Assembly: GCA_007859745.1 (NCBI GenBank)
Contig: SMLU01000003.1
Span: forward strand, 186,001-250,000
Source: Phycisphaerae bacterium RAS1
GTDB lineage: Bacteria; Planctomycetota; Phycisphaerae; UBA1845; Fen-1342
Length of the DNA stretch: 64,000 nucleotides
Direction of reading: 5' to 3'
Position numbers and translations under genes: made by a program. Below are positions 1 through 8,900 of the stretch, piece by piece (positions within the stretch are counted from its first letter, which is position 1; each line of letters starts with the position of its first letter). Under the pieces are notes generated by a model. The model was not told the origin of the DNA. It did not search any database and was given only the letters and a program-made list of their open reading frames with translations.

Positions 1-165
1 AAGGCCGACAAGGCCGGGGCCGCGGTGGTGCTGGCGCGCTTGCGGCCGGAGTTGGCGCGGGTTTTCAAGATCACGAATCTCGACAAGATGTTCGCGTTCT
101 TCGATTCGCAGGATGCCGCCCTCGCTCACTTCGGCGTCCAGCCGGCGCGCGAAGAGAAGAAATAA
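1..165 (+). CDS. STAS-domain protein (anti-sigma factor antagonist-like), 3' end only
   Basis: The window opens inside this gene. Fifty-four residues remain before the TAA at 163-165. The stretch FKITNLDKMF followed by FFDSQDAALAHF matches the last strand and helix of STAS domains (SpoIIAA type), which usually end in a pattern like ITxLDKxFxxFxSxxxAL. Proteins of this family bind an anti-sigma kinase and so free a sigma factor, in the cytoplasm. The Ser that the kinase phosphorylates would lie upstream of the window, so activity cannot be judged. The chain ends in a charged tail (REEKK). The gene converges on infA with an 82-bp gap. Confidence 0.72.
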   Translation, partial: KADKAGAAVVLARLRPELARVFKITNLDKMFAFFDSQDAALAHFGVQPAREEKK

Positions 166-247
166 GCCGCATGGCGCGGCGCTGATTGGATCGGCGGGGA
201 ATCGCTCTGGTTGGTTGCCGCGGCGAACGGTTTTCGCAAGCAGCCGC

Positions 248-475
248 CTACTTCTGGCGGTACACGATGCGGCCGCGCTTCAGGTCATAGGGTGAGAGCT
301 CGACCGTGACGCGATCGCCGGGGAGGATTCGGATGAAGTTCTTTCGCATTCGGCCCGAGACGTGAGCAAGCACCTCGTGCTTGGTCGCGCCGAGTTCGGC
401 TTCGACCAGAAACATCGCGTTGGGCAGCGCCTTGATGACGACTGCCTCCATCTGAAGTGCTTCCTGTTTCGACAA
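248..475 (-). CDS. infA: Translation initiation factor IF-1
   Basis: This 75-residue S1-like OB-fold protein binds the 30S A site during initiation. The family core is clear: [41 protein letters not shown]. The reading frame is open upstream to a TTG at 499. I chose the TTG at 475 because an AAGGAG sits five bases before it and the product then begins [13 protein letters not shown], like other IF-1 proteins (about 72 residues). A third option, the ATG nine codons in, would cut the first strand. The gene diverges from the HupE-like gene, with 84 bp between starts. Confidence 0.95.
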   Translation of the reverse strand: MSKQEALQMEAVVIKALPNAMFLVEAELGATKHEVLAHVSGRMRKNFIRILPGDRVTVELSPYDLKRGRIVYRQK

Positions 476-559
476 TCGGGCTCCTTCGACGTTCAGCAAT
501 GCCCCGACGCGCCGGCGAATGCGCGAAATCCGAGCCGGGTCGGTATCTTACGAAGCGAG

Positions 560-1819
560 ATGACGAGCGTCAACCAGCGGCTCCATTGCAGGGCAACCGC
601 ATCCTCTCGGAACCGGCCGGGTGTGACCGCAGATTCTGGCGGACTCGCCGGACCTACCCGTCCGAATCCGCCGGGCCAAGCGGCGGAGCGGCGTCCCCCG
701 CCGCGGTGGCGCAGCTCGCTCCCGATTGTCCTGCTGATAACCGCCCTGCCGAGCGCCGCCGCCCACGACTTCTCAATCACCGATGTCCTCGCAATCTTCA
801 AGAGTGACGAAACCTACTGCGTCGACATAACCTGCGACTTGGATGCGTTGGCGCTCGGCGTGGGATCGGAGCAGCAGCCCGCGGTCCTCGCCGAGGTGCT
901 CCGGAATCTGCCGCCTGAAGAGCAATCGCAACGGGCAGCCAACTTGCGGGCCCTGATCGAAAAACGCGTCCGCATCCGCTTTGACGCACGGCCCGCGGAG
1001 TATGCGGTGAGTTTTCCAGACCCGACTTTGCCACCATCCGCCGCTGCGTCGCCGACGTTCCTGGGGGTGACGGCGCGGCTATCGGGCCGGGCGCCGCGCG
1101 AAGCGCGCGAGGTGGTCATCTGGCTGTCGCGCGCGTTCGGCCCCGTCCGGCTCACGCTCGTGCACCAACAGCACGGCGTGGTTGTGCGGCAGGTGCTCGG
1201 TCCGGGGGAGGAGAGCCGCGCTTTCCGGCTCGACGTCCCGCTGATCGACGCGGCCTCCCGGCCGGAGGTCGCGTGGCAGTACGCGCGTCTCGGGTTTGAA
1301 CACATCCTGCCCCGCGGGCTGGATCACATCCTCTTCGTGTTGGCGCTTTTTCTGCTCAGCGTACGCCTGCGGCCGCTGCTCTGGCAGGTGACGGCGTTCA
1401 CGCTGGCCCACACGACCACCCTGGCGCTGGCGATGTACGGAGTGTTCTCATTGCCGCCGGCTGTGGTGGAGCCGCTGATCGCTGCATCCATCGCGTACGC
1501 CGCGATCGAAAATGTGCTGACCGCGGAGATGAAGCCGTGGCGGCCGGCGCTGGTGTTCGGATTCGGCCTGCTGCACGGCATGGGCTTCGCGGGCGTGCTG
1601 ACGGCGCTGGGCGTGCCGCGCAGCGAATTCGTGACGGCGCTCGTGTCGTTCAACGCCGGCGTGGAGCTTGGCCAGCTTGCCGTCATTCTCCTGGCCCTGG
1701 CGATCGTCGGCTGGTGGCGCCGGCGGCGCTGGTACCGGGCGGCGATCGTGATCCCGGCGTCGGCGGCGATCGCCGCGGTCGGCCTCTTCTGGGCGGTGCA
1801 GCGTACATTCGGGTTGTGA
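560..1819 (+). CDS. HupE/UreJ-like membrane protein
   Basis: The 419-residue product has a secretion signal (SLPIVLLITALPSAAA then HDF), a periplasmic domain of about 170 residues, and a C-terminal block of about 175 residues with roughly five membrane helices. That block holds the HupE/UreJ_2 pattern: GFEHILPRGLDHILFVLALF, TLAHTTTLALA, FGLLHGMGFAGVL and SFNAGVELGQL. HupE proteins are linked to nickel or cobalt uptake in hydrogenase and urease systems, but this longer type also occurs without them, and neither enzyme is in view. The start is uncertain. The ATG at 560 has only a weak GAAGCGAG before it, and codons 24-42 are made by a degenerate family B repeat, so the natural start may lie closer to the signal peptide. 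A longer frame back to 362 would overlap infA and is rejected. Confidence 0.75.
   Translation: MTSVNQRLHCRATASSRNRPGVTADSGGLAGPTRPNPPGQAAERRPPPRWRSSLPIVLLITALPSAAAHDFSITDVLAIFKSDETYCVDITCDLDALALGVGSEQQPAVLAEVLRNLPPEEQSQRAANLRALIEKRVRIRFDARPAEYAVSFPDPTLPPSAAASPTFLGVTARLSGRAPREAREVVIWLSRAFGPVRLTLVHQQHGVVVRQVLGPGEESRAFRLDVPLIDAASRPEVAWQYARLGFEHILPRGLDHILFVLALFLLSVRLRPLLWQVTAFTLAHTTTLALAMYGVFSLPPAVVEPLIAASIAYAAIENVLTAEMKPWRPALVFGFGLLHGMGFAGVLTALGVPRSEFVTALVSFNAGVELGQLAVILLALAIVGWWRRRRWYRAAIVIPASAAIAAVGLFWAVQRTFGL
631..686. repeat. Degenerate half copy of family B repeat
   Basis: TCCGAATCCGCCGGGCC followed by AAGCGGCGG at 661-686 matches the family B arm (TCCGAACCCGCCGCGCC, AAGCGGCGG). The 30 bases before it (from GATTCTGGC) match the outer flank of the family B copy at 52663-52761 read on the other strand. 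It lies in the putative 5' end of the HupE-like frame. Confidence 0.6.
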
Positions 1820-1849
1820 GCGCTGCGTCCAGCGCATACCATCCGGTCC

Positions 1850-2620
1850 ATGTCACGCGAGATCATCGCCGAATCGCAGGGGCAGATCGGCCTTGTCCGC
1901 ATCAACCGCCCCGAAGTCCTGAATGCGCTCAATCTGGCCACGATGGAGCAGCTCGTCAGCGCCATGGAGCGCTTCGACGAGGACGCTGAAATCCGTTGCA
2001 TGCTGCTGACCGGCAGCGACCGCGCTTTCGGCGCCGGCGCCGACATCAGCGAGATGGCCAACGCCTCCCTGGTCGACATGTATAACCGCAACCAGTTCAT
2101 CCGCTGGGAGCGGCTGCGGCGCGTCCGCAAGCCGATCGTCGCCGCCATCAGCGGCTACGCCATTGGCGGCGCGAACGAACTGCTGATGAGCTGTGACATC
2201 GTCATCGCGGCGGAGAACGCCCTCTTCGGCCAGCCGGAGATCAACATCGGCGTGATCCCGGGCGCCGGCGGAACGCAGCGGCTGACGCGGGCGGTGGGCA
2301 AGGCGCGGGCGATGGACCTGGTTCTGACCGGTCGGATGATCTCGGCGACCGAGGCGCTGGCGGCCGGGCTGGTGAGCCGCGTCGTGCCGCGCGAACACTA
2401 CTTCGAAGAGGCGCTGAACGTCTGCCGTGAGCTGTGCAACAAGCCGCCGGTGGCGCTGAAGCTGGCGAAAGAAGCGGTGCTGAAGGCGTTCGAGACCACG
2501 CTGGCGGAGGGGCTGGAGTATGAGCGGAAGCTGTTCTGGATGCTGTTCGCGACGGAGGACCAGAAGGAAGGAATGAAGGCGTTCATGGAGAAGCGGCCGG
2601 CGGTGTATGCGGGGCGGTAA
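1850..2620 (+). CDS. Enoyl-CoA hydratase/isomerase (crotonase family)
   Basis: The 256-residue protein has the full crotonase pattern: NRPEVLNALN near residue 19, the oxyanion-hole stretch FGAGADISEM near 60, and GYAIGGANELLMSCD near 102. The next block, GQPEINIGVIPGAGGTQRL near 127, supplies the second acidic position. Both usual glutamates of enoyl-CoA hydratases (NEL and PEI) are present, so hydration of 2-enoyl-CoA in fatty-acid or aromatic-acid breakdown is likely. Length is normal for the family. It begins 30 bp after the HupE-like gene. A second crotonase of another subtype lies at 3218-4024, so the two may serve one degradation pathway. Confidence 0.9.
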   Translation: MSREIIAESQGQIGLVRINRPEVLNALNLATMEQLVSAMERFDEDAEIRCMLLTGSDRAFGAGADISEMANASLVDMYNRNQFIRWERLRRVRKPIVAAISGYAIGGANELLMSCDIVIAAENALFGQPEINIGVIPGAGGTQRLTRAVGKARAMDLVLTGRMISATEALAAGLVSRVVPREHYFEEALNVCRELCNKPPVALKLAKEAVLKAFETTLAEGLEYERKLFWMLFATEDQKEGMKAFMEKRPAVYAGR

Positions 2621-2666
2621 ATCGCTGGGACGAGCACGGAACCGAGCGGCTGCTGCGCAAGCGAGA

Positions 2667-2705
2667 ATTGAAAAATGGGAAACGGGAGATGAGAAATGAG
2701 AAACG
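2667..2705. repeat. Inverted flank, left of the four-helix-bundle gene
   Basis: A purine-rich stretch that includes GGGAGATGAGAAATGAGAAA. Its reverse complement, with the shared core GGAGATGAGAAAT, appears at 3151-3193 on the other side of the next gene, so the pair forms an imperfect inverted repeat around it. Confidence 0.5.
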
Positions 2706-2759
2706 GGGCGCTCAACCAATGAATTTGAGGCGGCTCGAATCGACGCAGCGCGCCTACTC

Positions 2760-3146
2760 GTGCTTCGGACTACTGGCGTGATTGGTGACAACATTGCCGA
2801 GCGGTTGGTTGATGTTGCTGCACGGACCATCCGCGCGGCGTCGGCGCTGCCGCGCACCGCAGCGGGAAAGCACATCGCCGATCAACTTTTGCGATGCGGG
2901 ACCGCTCCGGGCGCTTGTTACGAAGAGGCGCGCGGCGCCGAGAGCCGGCGGGACTTTGTGCATAAGCTGGGAATCGCCCGAAAGGAGATGCACGAGGCGC
3001 GCTATTGGCTGCGAGTCGCGGTGCGCGCGGGATTGTTTGAATCGTCGTTGTTGTCGGGTTTGCTCCAGGAGTTGGACGAACTGAGCGCGATTCTTGGAAA
3101 ATCGGTATTGACCGCGCGCACCAATTCCAAGCAAGCGCCCGGATAG
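2760..3146 (+). CDS. Four helix bundle protein (23S rRNA intervening-sequence family)
   Basis: The 128-residue product is all helical. The patterns IAERLVDVAARTIRAASALP, IADQLLRCGTAPGACYEEAR and the following FVHKLGIARKEMHEARYWL are typical of the S23 / four-helix-bundle family (often annotated TIGR02436). Members occur as open reading frames in 23S rRNA intervening sequences and also as stand-alone genes in many phyla. No molecular function is established. The start is a GTG at 2760 with no clear ribosome binding site. The gene sits alone between two crotonase genes and is framed by an inverted repeat, which suggests a mobile past. Confidence 0.82.
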   Translation: MLRTTGVIGDNIAERLVDVAARTIRAASALPRTAAGKHIADQLLRCGTAPGACYEEARGAESRRDFVHKLGIARKEMHEARYWLRVAVRAGLFESSLLSGLLQELDELSAILGKSVLTARTNSKQAPG

Positions 3147-3150
3147 GAGA

Positions 3151-3193
3151 CATTTTCGATTTCTCATCTCCAATTTGTTCATTTCTTGTTGCA
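3151..3193. repeat. Inverted flank, right of the four-helix-bundle gene
   Basis: This pyrimidine-rich stretch (ATTTCTCATCTCC at its core) is the reverse complement of the left flank at 2667-2705. It starts five bases after the stop of the four-helix-bundle gene. Confidence 0.5.
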
Positions 3194-3217
3194 TTTGTGT
3201 CCGATTGAGAATCGCCC

Positions 3218-4024
3218 ATGAGCGCCTATTCCACGATCCTTGCGTCCTCCTCCGACGGCGTCCTGACGATCACGCTCAACCGCCCAGAGGCGCTGAACGC
3301 GTTCAACGAGCAGATGAGCGTCGAACTGGCGGCGGCGCTGCGCGCGGCGCAGCGCGACGACACGGTGCGCTGCGTCGTGCTGACCGGGGCCGGCCGGGCG
3401 TTCTGCTCCGGGCAGGACCTGGCCGAGATCAGGAGCCGCTACAGCGCCGACCCCGCCGCGGCGAAGCTGGACTTCGGTGCGCACCTGCGCAACAAGTACA
3501 ATCCGCTCATTACGCGCATCCGTTCCCTGGAGAAGCCGGTCGTTGCCGCGGTGAACGGCGTGGCGGCGGGGGCGGGGGCGAGTTTCGCCTTCGCCTGCGA
3601 CCTGCGCATCGCGGCCCGCGGGGCGTCGTTCGTAATGGCGTTCGTGCACGTCGGCCTCGTGCCCGACAGCGGCGCGACGCAGACGCTTTTACAGCACGTC
3701 GGCTATGGCCGGGCGGCGGAGCTGTGTTTCCTGGGCGAAAAACTCCCGGCCGAAGAGGCGCACAAGGTGGGACTGGTCAATCGCGTCGTGGACGACGCCG
3801 TCCTACCCGATGCGGCGGCGGAGCTGGCGCGGAAGCTGGCGGCGCTGCCGACTCGTGCGATCGGGCTGACCAAGCGAGCGCTGAACCGCGCCTGGGCCGC
3901 GACGCTTGAGGATCAGCTCGAGTACGAAGCCTACCTGCAGGCGACAGCCGGCGCGACCACTGACCATCGCGAAGGCGTGCTGGCGTTTCTGGAGAAGCGC
4001 AAGCCGCGGTTCGAAGGGCGTTAA
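3218..4024 (+). CDS. Crotonase-family isomerase, PaaG-like
   Basis: The 268-residue protein carries NRPEALNAFN, FCSGQDLAEI and GVAAGAGASFAFACDLRIAA, then HVGLVPDSGATQTLL. The first hydratase glutamate is replaced (GASFAF instead of GxxEL). The GLVPDSG stretch with its Asp is the hallmark of PaaG, the 2-(1,2-epoxy-1,2-dihydrophenyl)acetyl-CoA isomerase of phenylacetate breakdown, and of related delta3,delta2-enoyl-CoA isomerases. The sequence shows the isomerase-type active site. The exact substrate is inferred. No other paa gene is visible except the hydratase at 1850-2620. The ATG is preceded by GATTGAGAATCGCCC, a weak binding site. Confidence 0.83.
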   Translation: MSAYSTILASSSDGVLTITLNRPEALNAFNEQMSVELAAALRAAQRDDTVRCVVLTGAGRAFCSGQDLAEIRSRYSADPAAAKLDFGAHLRNKYNPLITRIRSLEKPVVAAVNGVAAGAGASFAFACDLRIAARGASFVMAFVHVGLVPDSGATQTLLQHVGYGRAAELCFLGEKLPAEEAHKVGLVNRVVDDAVLPDAAAELARKLAALPTRAIGLTKRALNRAWAATLEDQLEYEAYLQATAGATTDHREGVLAFLEKRKPRFEGR

Positions 4025-4058
4025 CAATGGTCGAGGCCCGTCGGATATAATCCCGCAT

Positions 4059-4379
4059 ATGAGCACGTTTCCGGTTCAGCAGAATGGACGACTATCGGCG
4101 AAGGAAGCGGCGGCGCATGCGGCGGCGTTCCTGCGAGAGCTGCTCGCAACGCCGAAGGCCGAGTTGCGCCTCGATGAGGTTGAGCTATCGGACGATGATC
4201 GCGTGTGGCGGATCACGCTGAGTTACCTCGGGCCGGCCGATCCCGGCCAATCCGGATTCGCCGAGTTTCTTCACAAAGTGCAGGACATGCCGGGCAGCTC
4301 TATCGAGCGAATCTACAAGCTGGTTGAGGTAGATGCCCACACTGGCGAAGTGCGCGCCGTGCGCATTCGAAGGGTCTGA
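4059..4379 (+). CDS. Small protein of unknown function, partner of the PIN gene
   Basis: I do not recognise this 106-residue protein. It begins with a helical part (KEAAAHAAAFLRELL). A beta-rich part follows: VWRITLSYLG near residue 50 and a final YKLVEVDAHTGEVRAVRIRR. The end, with VEVDAHTGEV, resembles PepSY-type folds, in which a strand-turn with TGEV is common. It carries no signal peptide and no evident DNA-binding motif. It ends three bases before the PIN gene, so both are probably made from one message. By position it could be an antitoxin or a regulator, but its sequence is not that of a classical antitoxin. Confidence 0.6.
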   Translation: MSTFPVQQNGRLSAKEAAAHAAAFLRELLATPKAELRLDEVELSDDDRVWRITLSYLGPADPGQSGFAEFLHKVQDMPGSSIERIYKLVEVDAHTGEVRAVRIRRV

Positions 4380-4382
4380 TTC

Positions 4383-4892
4383 GTGGACGTTCGCGGGGCC
4401 CTCAGCCGCGGGATCATCCTCGACACCAACCTGCTTCTCGTGCTCGGAATCGGTCTGGTGCAGCCCGCCCTGGTGGGCCGCTTCAAGCGGACTGAAGCGT
4501 ACTCGCCCAACGACTTCCGCAATCTCCGAGGGCTGGTTCAGAGTTCGCCGAGACTTGTAACAACGCCGCACGTGCTGACTGAATTCTCCAACCTGCTCTT
4601 TCGCCCGTTATTCCACCACCGGCTGCGGTCTGAGCGCGTTCTCGCCGCAGTGCGTCAAATGACTGGATTGCACGTCGAAAAAGACGTGCTGATCGAGCAT
4701 GCTGCCCTCGCACGACTGGGATTCACCGACCTGGGCATCGCACACGTCGCGCGGCGCGATCATTATCTCGTCCTGACGGACGACGAATCGCTCTTCTGCC
4801 ACCTGTCTGGCGACGGCTGTGTCGTGATAAACGTGAATCACCTGCGAAGCCGCGAGTTCATCCAGGGAGGTCAATCCACCGATGTGGACTGA
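4383..4892 (+). CDS. PIN-domain protein (putative ribonuclease)
   Basis: The 169-residue protein starts at a GTG and has the acidic set of PIN nucleases. Asp14 lies in IILDTNLLL, Glu67 in VLTEFSN, Asp116 in LGFTDLGIAHVA, and Asp133/134 in YLVLTDDESL. PIN enzymes cut RNA with Mg2+ and often act as VapC-type toxins. The partner upstream is only three bases away but is not a typical VapB. The 3' end overlaps the start of nadC by 11 bp, so the three genes (4059-5784) look co-transcribed. A cellular rather than toxin role is possible, given the linkage to a housekeeping gene. Confidence 0.72.
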   Translation: MDVRGALSRGIILDTNLLLVLGIGLVQPALVGRFKRTEAYSPNDFRNLRGLVQSSPRLVTTPHVLTEFSNLLFRPLFHHRLRSERVLAAVRQMTGLHVEKDVLIEHAALARLGFTDLGIAHVARRDHYLVLTDDESLFCHLSGDGCVVINVNHLRSREFIQGGQSTDVD

Positions 4893-5784
4893 TGCGACCC
4901 GCCAACTGATCGCCGCCGCCGCCGCCGAAGACCTCGGCCTGGCGGGCGACCTGTCCGCCGCCCTGCCGCCGGACGCCGGCGCCGCCGTCGCGGCCCGCCT
5001 CGTGCCGCGGCGCTCGGGCATCATCTGCGGCCTTGCGCTGGCGGGCGAAATCCTGGCCGAGTTTTCGCGGCGCCTGGGCGCGGAGTTGCATTTCGAGCCG
5101 GCGCGACTCTCGTCCGGGCCGCTGGCGGATGGGGCGGCCGTCTCGCGCGGCGCGACCGTCGCGACCGTCTCCGGCCCGCGCGCCGCCGTGCTTTCCGCTG
5201 AACGCACGCTGCTGAATTTTCTTTCGCGGATGAGCGGCGTCGCCACGCTGACGCGCCGCTTCGTCGACACCGCCGCCGCCGCCAACCCCGACTGCCGCGT
5301 CTTCGACACGCGCAAGACGATCCCCGGCTGGCGCGAGCTGGACAAGTACGCCGTCCGCTGCGGTGGCGGCAGCAATCACCGCTTCGGGCTGTTCGATGCG
5401 GTCCTGATCAAGGACAACCACCTGGCCGGGATACCGGTTGAGAAACTCGCGGACGTGCTGCGCGGCATGCTCTCGCGCATCCGCGGCACACCCAGCTTCG
5501 TCGAGGTCGAGGTGGACGCGCTGCCGCAGCTCCGCGCGGTCTGCAACGTCCCGGAGGTGCGCATCATTCTGCTCGACAATTTCGACGCCGAGCAGATGCA
5601 CGAAGCGGTCGCCTATCGCGACGCGCAGGGCCTGCGCGGCAAGGTCGAGCTGGAAGCCAGCGGCGGCGTCACACTCGAAAACGTGGCCCGCATCGCGGCG
5701 ACGGGCGTCGATCGCATCGCCATCGGGGCGCTGACGCACTCGGCGGCGGGATTGGACATCGGGCTGGACTTTCCGCATGAATGA
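4882..5784 (+). CDS. nadC: Nicotinate-nucleotide pyrophosphorylase (carboxylating)
   Basis: NadC converts quinolinate and PRPP to nicotinate mononucleotide, CO2 and PPi in de novo NAD synthesis. The 300-residue chain has the family landmarks: ERTLLNFLSRMSGVATLTRR near 108, DTRKTIPGWRELDKYAVRCG near 140, GGSNHRFGLFDAVLIKDNHL near 160, and VEVEVDALPQL near 210. The end carries ASGGVTLENV and GVDRIAIGALTHS, the phosphate-binding part. Length is as expected. The ATG lies inside the last codons of the PIN gene (11-bp overlap), which points to coupled translation. No nadA or nadB is in the window. Confidence 0.95.
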   Translation: MWTDATRQLIAAAAAEDLGLAGDLSAALPPDAGAAVAARLVPRRSGIICGLALAGEILAEFSRRLGAELHFEPARLSSGPLADGAAVSRGATVATVSGPRAAVLSAERTLLNFLSRMSGVATLTRRFVDTAAAANPDCRVFDTRKTIPGWRELDKYAVRCGGGSNHRFGLFDAVLIKDNHLAGIPVEKLADVLRGMLSRIRGTPSFVEVEVDALPQLRAVCNVPEVRIILLDNFDAEQMHEAVAYRDAQGLRGKVELEASGGVTLENVARIAATGVDRIAIGALTHSAAGLDIGLDFPHE

Positions 5785-5975
5785 GGTGCACGGCCGCTGG
5801 TCGCCAGCTTGGCGCGCACTCGTGTTTGTTTGCCCGCTTCGACGTAGATCTGGTGCCTGCCGGCGGAGTTCTACTCACCTTGGCGCGCTCTGCCCGACGG
5901 TCAATGGCATCGATATGATTCTCAACCCGCAATGCCCCCGCAGATGTGTATCAGCCGGGCGCCGGTGCCAGAAAT

Positions 5976-8900
5976 ATGAAGAGTTTGAAAGACGCTATCG
6001 CCCGCTTCGGCGCCGACGCCCGTGCGAAGCTCGCTAATCCGAGCGTGACGGGCGAACCGGAGGATCAACTCCGCGCCCCGCTCGAAGCGCTCTTTGCCGA
6101 TCTCGCGGAACTCTGCGGCTTCAAGCGGGAATGGCTCACGGCGGTCGGCGAATCGTCGCTGAGCAGGCTCAAGACTCGGCCGGATTACGCCGTCACGCTG
6201 CGGAACGTGCTGGTCGGGTTCGCGGAGGTCAAGGCGCCCGGGAAAGGCGCCGACCCCCGCCGCTACAAGGGGCACGACAAGCAGCAGTGGGAGAAGCTGC
6301 AGTCGCTGCCGAACCTGCTGTACACCGACGGCAATTCATTCAGTCTTTGGCAAAATGGCGAACTGGTCGATTCGGTCCTTGAATTGCAGGGTGATATTGA
6401 AACGTCTGGCGCGAAGCTGGCCGCGCCGCCGGGGCTGCTTCGCCTCTTCGACAACTTTCTTCGCTGGGAGCCGATCCCCCCGAAATCCGCGCCGGATCTG
6501 GCGAAAATCTCTGCGCGGCTGTGCCGACTTCTCCGAGATGAAGTCACCGAACAATTGGCTGAGAAGAGCCCGGCCCTGACCGCGCTCGCCGCCGACTGGC
6601 GCAAGCTCCTGTTTCCCGAAGCGAATGACGAGCAATTCGCCGACGGTTACGCACAGGCTGTCACCTTCGGTCTGCTCATGGCGCGATCGAGCGGCTTTCG
6701 CCTGTCCGGCGGCCTGGATCAGGTCGGCAAGCAACTGGGGAAAACGAGTTCGCTGATCGGCGCGGCTTTGCGACTGCTGACCGACGAGGCCAGCAGCGAA
6801 GCGACTCTGAAAACCTCGCTCGGCGCGCTGCTGCGCGTGCTCGACGCGGTGGATTGGCAGACGATCAGCAAGGGAAAGCCCGACGCGTGGCTCTACTTCT
6901 ACGAGGACTTTCTGGCGGTCTACGACAACGCGCTGCGGAAGCTTACCGGCTCGTATTACACACCGCCGGAAGTCGTCGGGCCGATGATTCGTCTTGTGGA
7001 CGATGTGCTGCGCGAGCACTTTGATCGCAGCGCAGGTCTGGCCTCCCCGGACGTGACCCTGGCCGATCCGGCCGTGGGCACAGGCACGTTTATCCTCGGC
7101 GTGCTGCGCCGCATCGCCTCCGACGTGGAGACCGACCAGGGAGCAGGCGCGGTTCCGCAGGCGATCGAGTCGGCCATCGGCCGCCTGATTGCGTTTGAAT
7201 TGCAGCTCGGCCCGTTCGCCGTTGCCCAGCTTCGCGTTTACGCCGAACTGATGGAGTTGATCGGCAAGCCGCCGCGGGCCATCCCGCGCATGTTCGTCAC
7301 GGACACGCTCGGGAATCCGTATGCCGAGGTCGAGGAACTGGGTTCCTTGTACCGCACGATCGCCGAATCACGGAAACGGGCCAACGAAATCAAGAGCAAG
7401 GAACGAATCACCGTCGTGCTCGGCAATCCGCCCTACAAGGAAAAGGCGAAAGGGCGCGGCGGCTGGATCGAAGAGGGAACCGACGAGACCGCGAAGGTCG
7501 CGCTGCTCAAAGCCTGGATTCCGCCGGCGGACTGGGGCGTCGGCGCGCACGCCAAGCACCTCCGCAACCTGTACGTCTATTTCTGGCGCTGGGCCACGTG
7601 GAAGGTCTTCGACCACGACCCGCAGCACGACGCGGGTATCGTGTGCTTCATCACCGTCGCGGGCTTCCTGAATGGACCTGGATTTCAGAGGATGCGCGAC
7701 GATCTGCGCCGCAAGTGCGACCGCATCTGGGTGATCGACTGCACGCCCGAAGGCCATCAGCCCGACGTGCCGACCCGCATCTTTCAGGCCGTGCAGCAGC
7801 CGGTGTGCATCGTGCTGGCGGCCCGGTCGAAACAGAAAGCGGCCGCCAAGCCGGCCGCGGTGAAGTACACCGTGCTTCCGGCCGGCAAGCGCGAGGAGAA
7901 GTTCGCAGCGCTCGCCAGGCTCAAGCTGGGATCGAAGGTTTGGCAGGATTGCCCGACCGATTGGCGAGCGCCGTTCCTGCCGGCGGCATCCGGCGACTGG
8001 GCCAGCTACGCCGCGCTCGACGAATTGTTTGCTTACAACGGGTCGGGCGTCATGCCGGGACGTACGTGGATCATAGCGCCAGATTCTGAGTCGTTACAGC
8101 AGCGCTGGCGAAAGCTCATTCGAGCGAAGCCGGAACAAAAGGAGAGCTTGTTTCATCCGCATCTTCGCGGCGGTCAACCCGGCGACAAGCATGTGAACAA
8201 GGTGGTTCGAGGACTGCCAGGTTTTGGTGACAATCCAAAGCCAGTCGCCGACGAGAAAGGGGAGTGTCTACTGCCGGTACGCTATGGCTTTCGCTCGTTT
8301 GATCGGCAATGGATCATTCCCGACAGCCGTGTGATCAATCAGCCCAACCCCGAGTTGTGGGGTTCCCACGGCGCGCGGCAGACGTACCTTACGGCCCTGA
8401 TGGCACACTCGCCGACGTCGGGACCTGCAGTGACATTTACGTGCCTGATCCCGGATCTGCACCATTACAAAGGTTCGTTTGGTGGGCGCGTTTTTCCTCT
8501 CTGGCGCGACGCCGCCGCGAAGACGCCGAACCTGCCGCCGAGACTATTGGAATCTCTGGCGAAGAAGTACAAGTTTGCCGTGACCGCTGAGGACGTTCTG
8601 GCGTACCTCGCCGCGGTAGCCGCCAACCCGGCGTACACGGCGCGATTTCAAAAGGACCTAGCCCAGCCGGGCTTGCGCATCCCACTCACCGCCCGACCGA
8701 ACTTGTTCGCGCAGGCCATCGAGTTGGGCCGGCGGGTGATCTGGCTGCAGACGTTCGGCGAGCGCTTTGTTGATGCCAAAGCGAATCGCCCGCCGGGGCC
8801 TCCGCGGCTGCCGAAAGAGCGCTCACCGCGCATCCCAAGCAGCGGCGCGATCCCGGATGACGCCGATTCCATGCCCGACGAAATCCGATACGATGAATCC

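Noticed and set aside
362-559. N-terminal extension of the HupE-like protein back to 362.
   Set aside because: It would overlap infA on the other strand, and it precedes the signal peptide by far more than normal.
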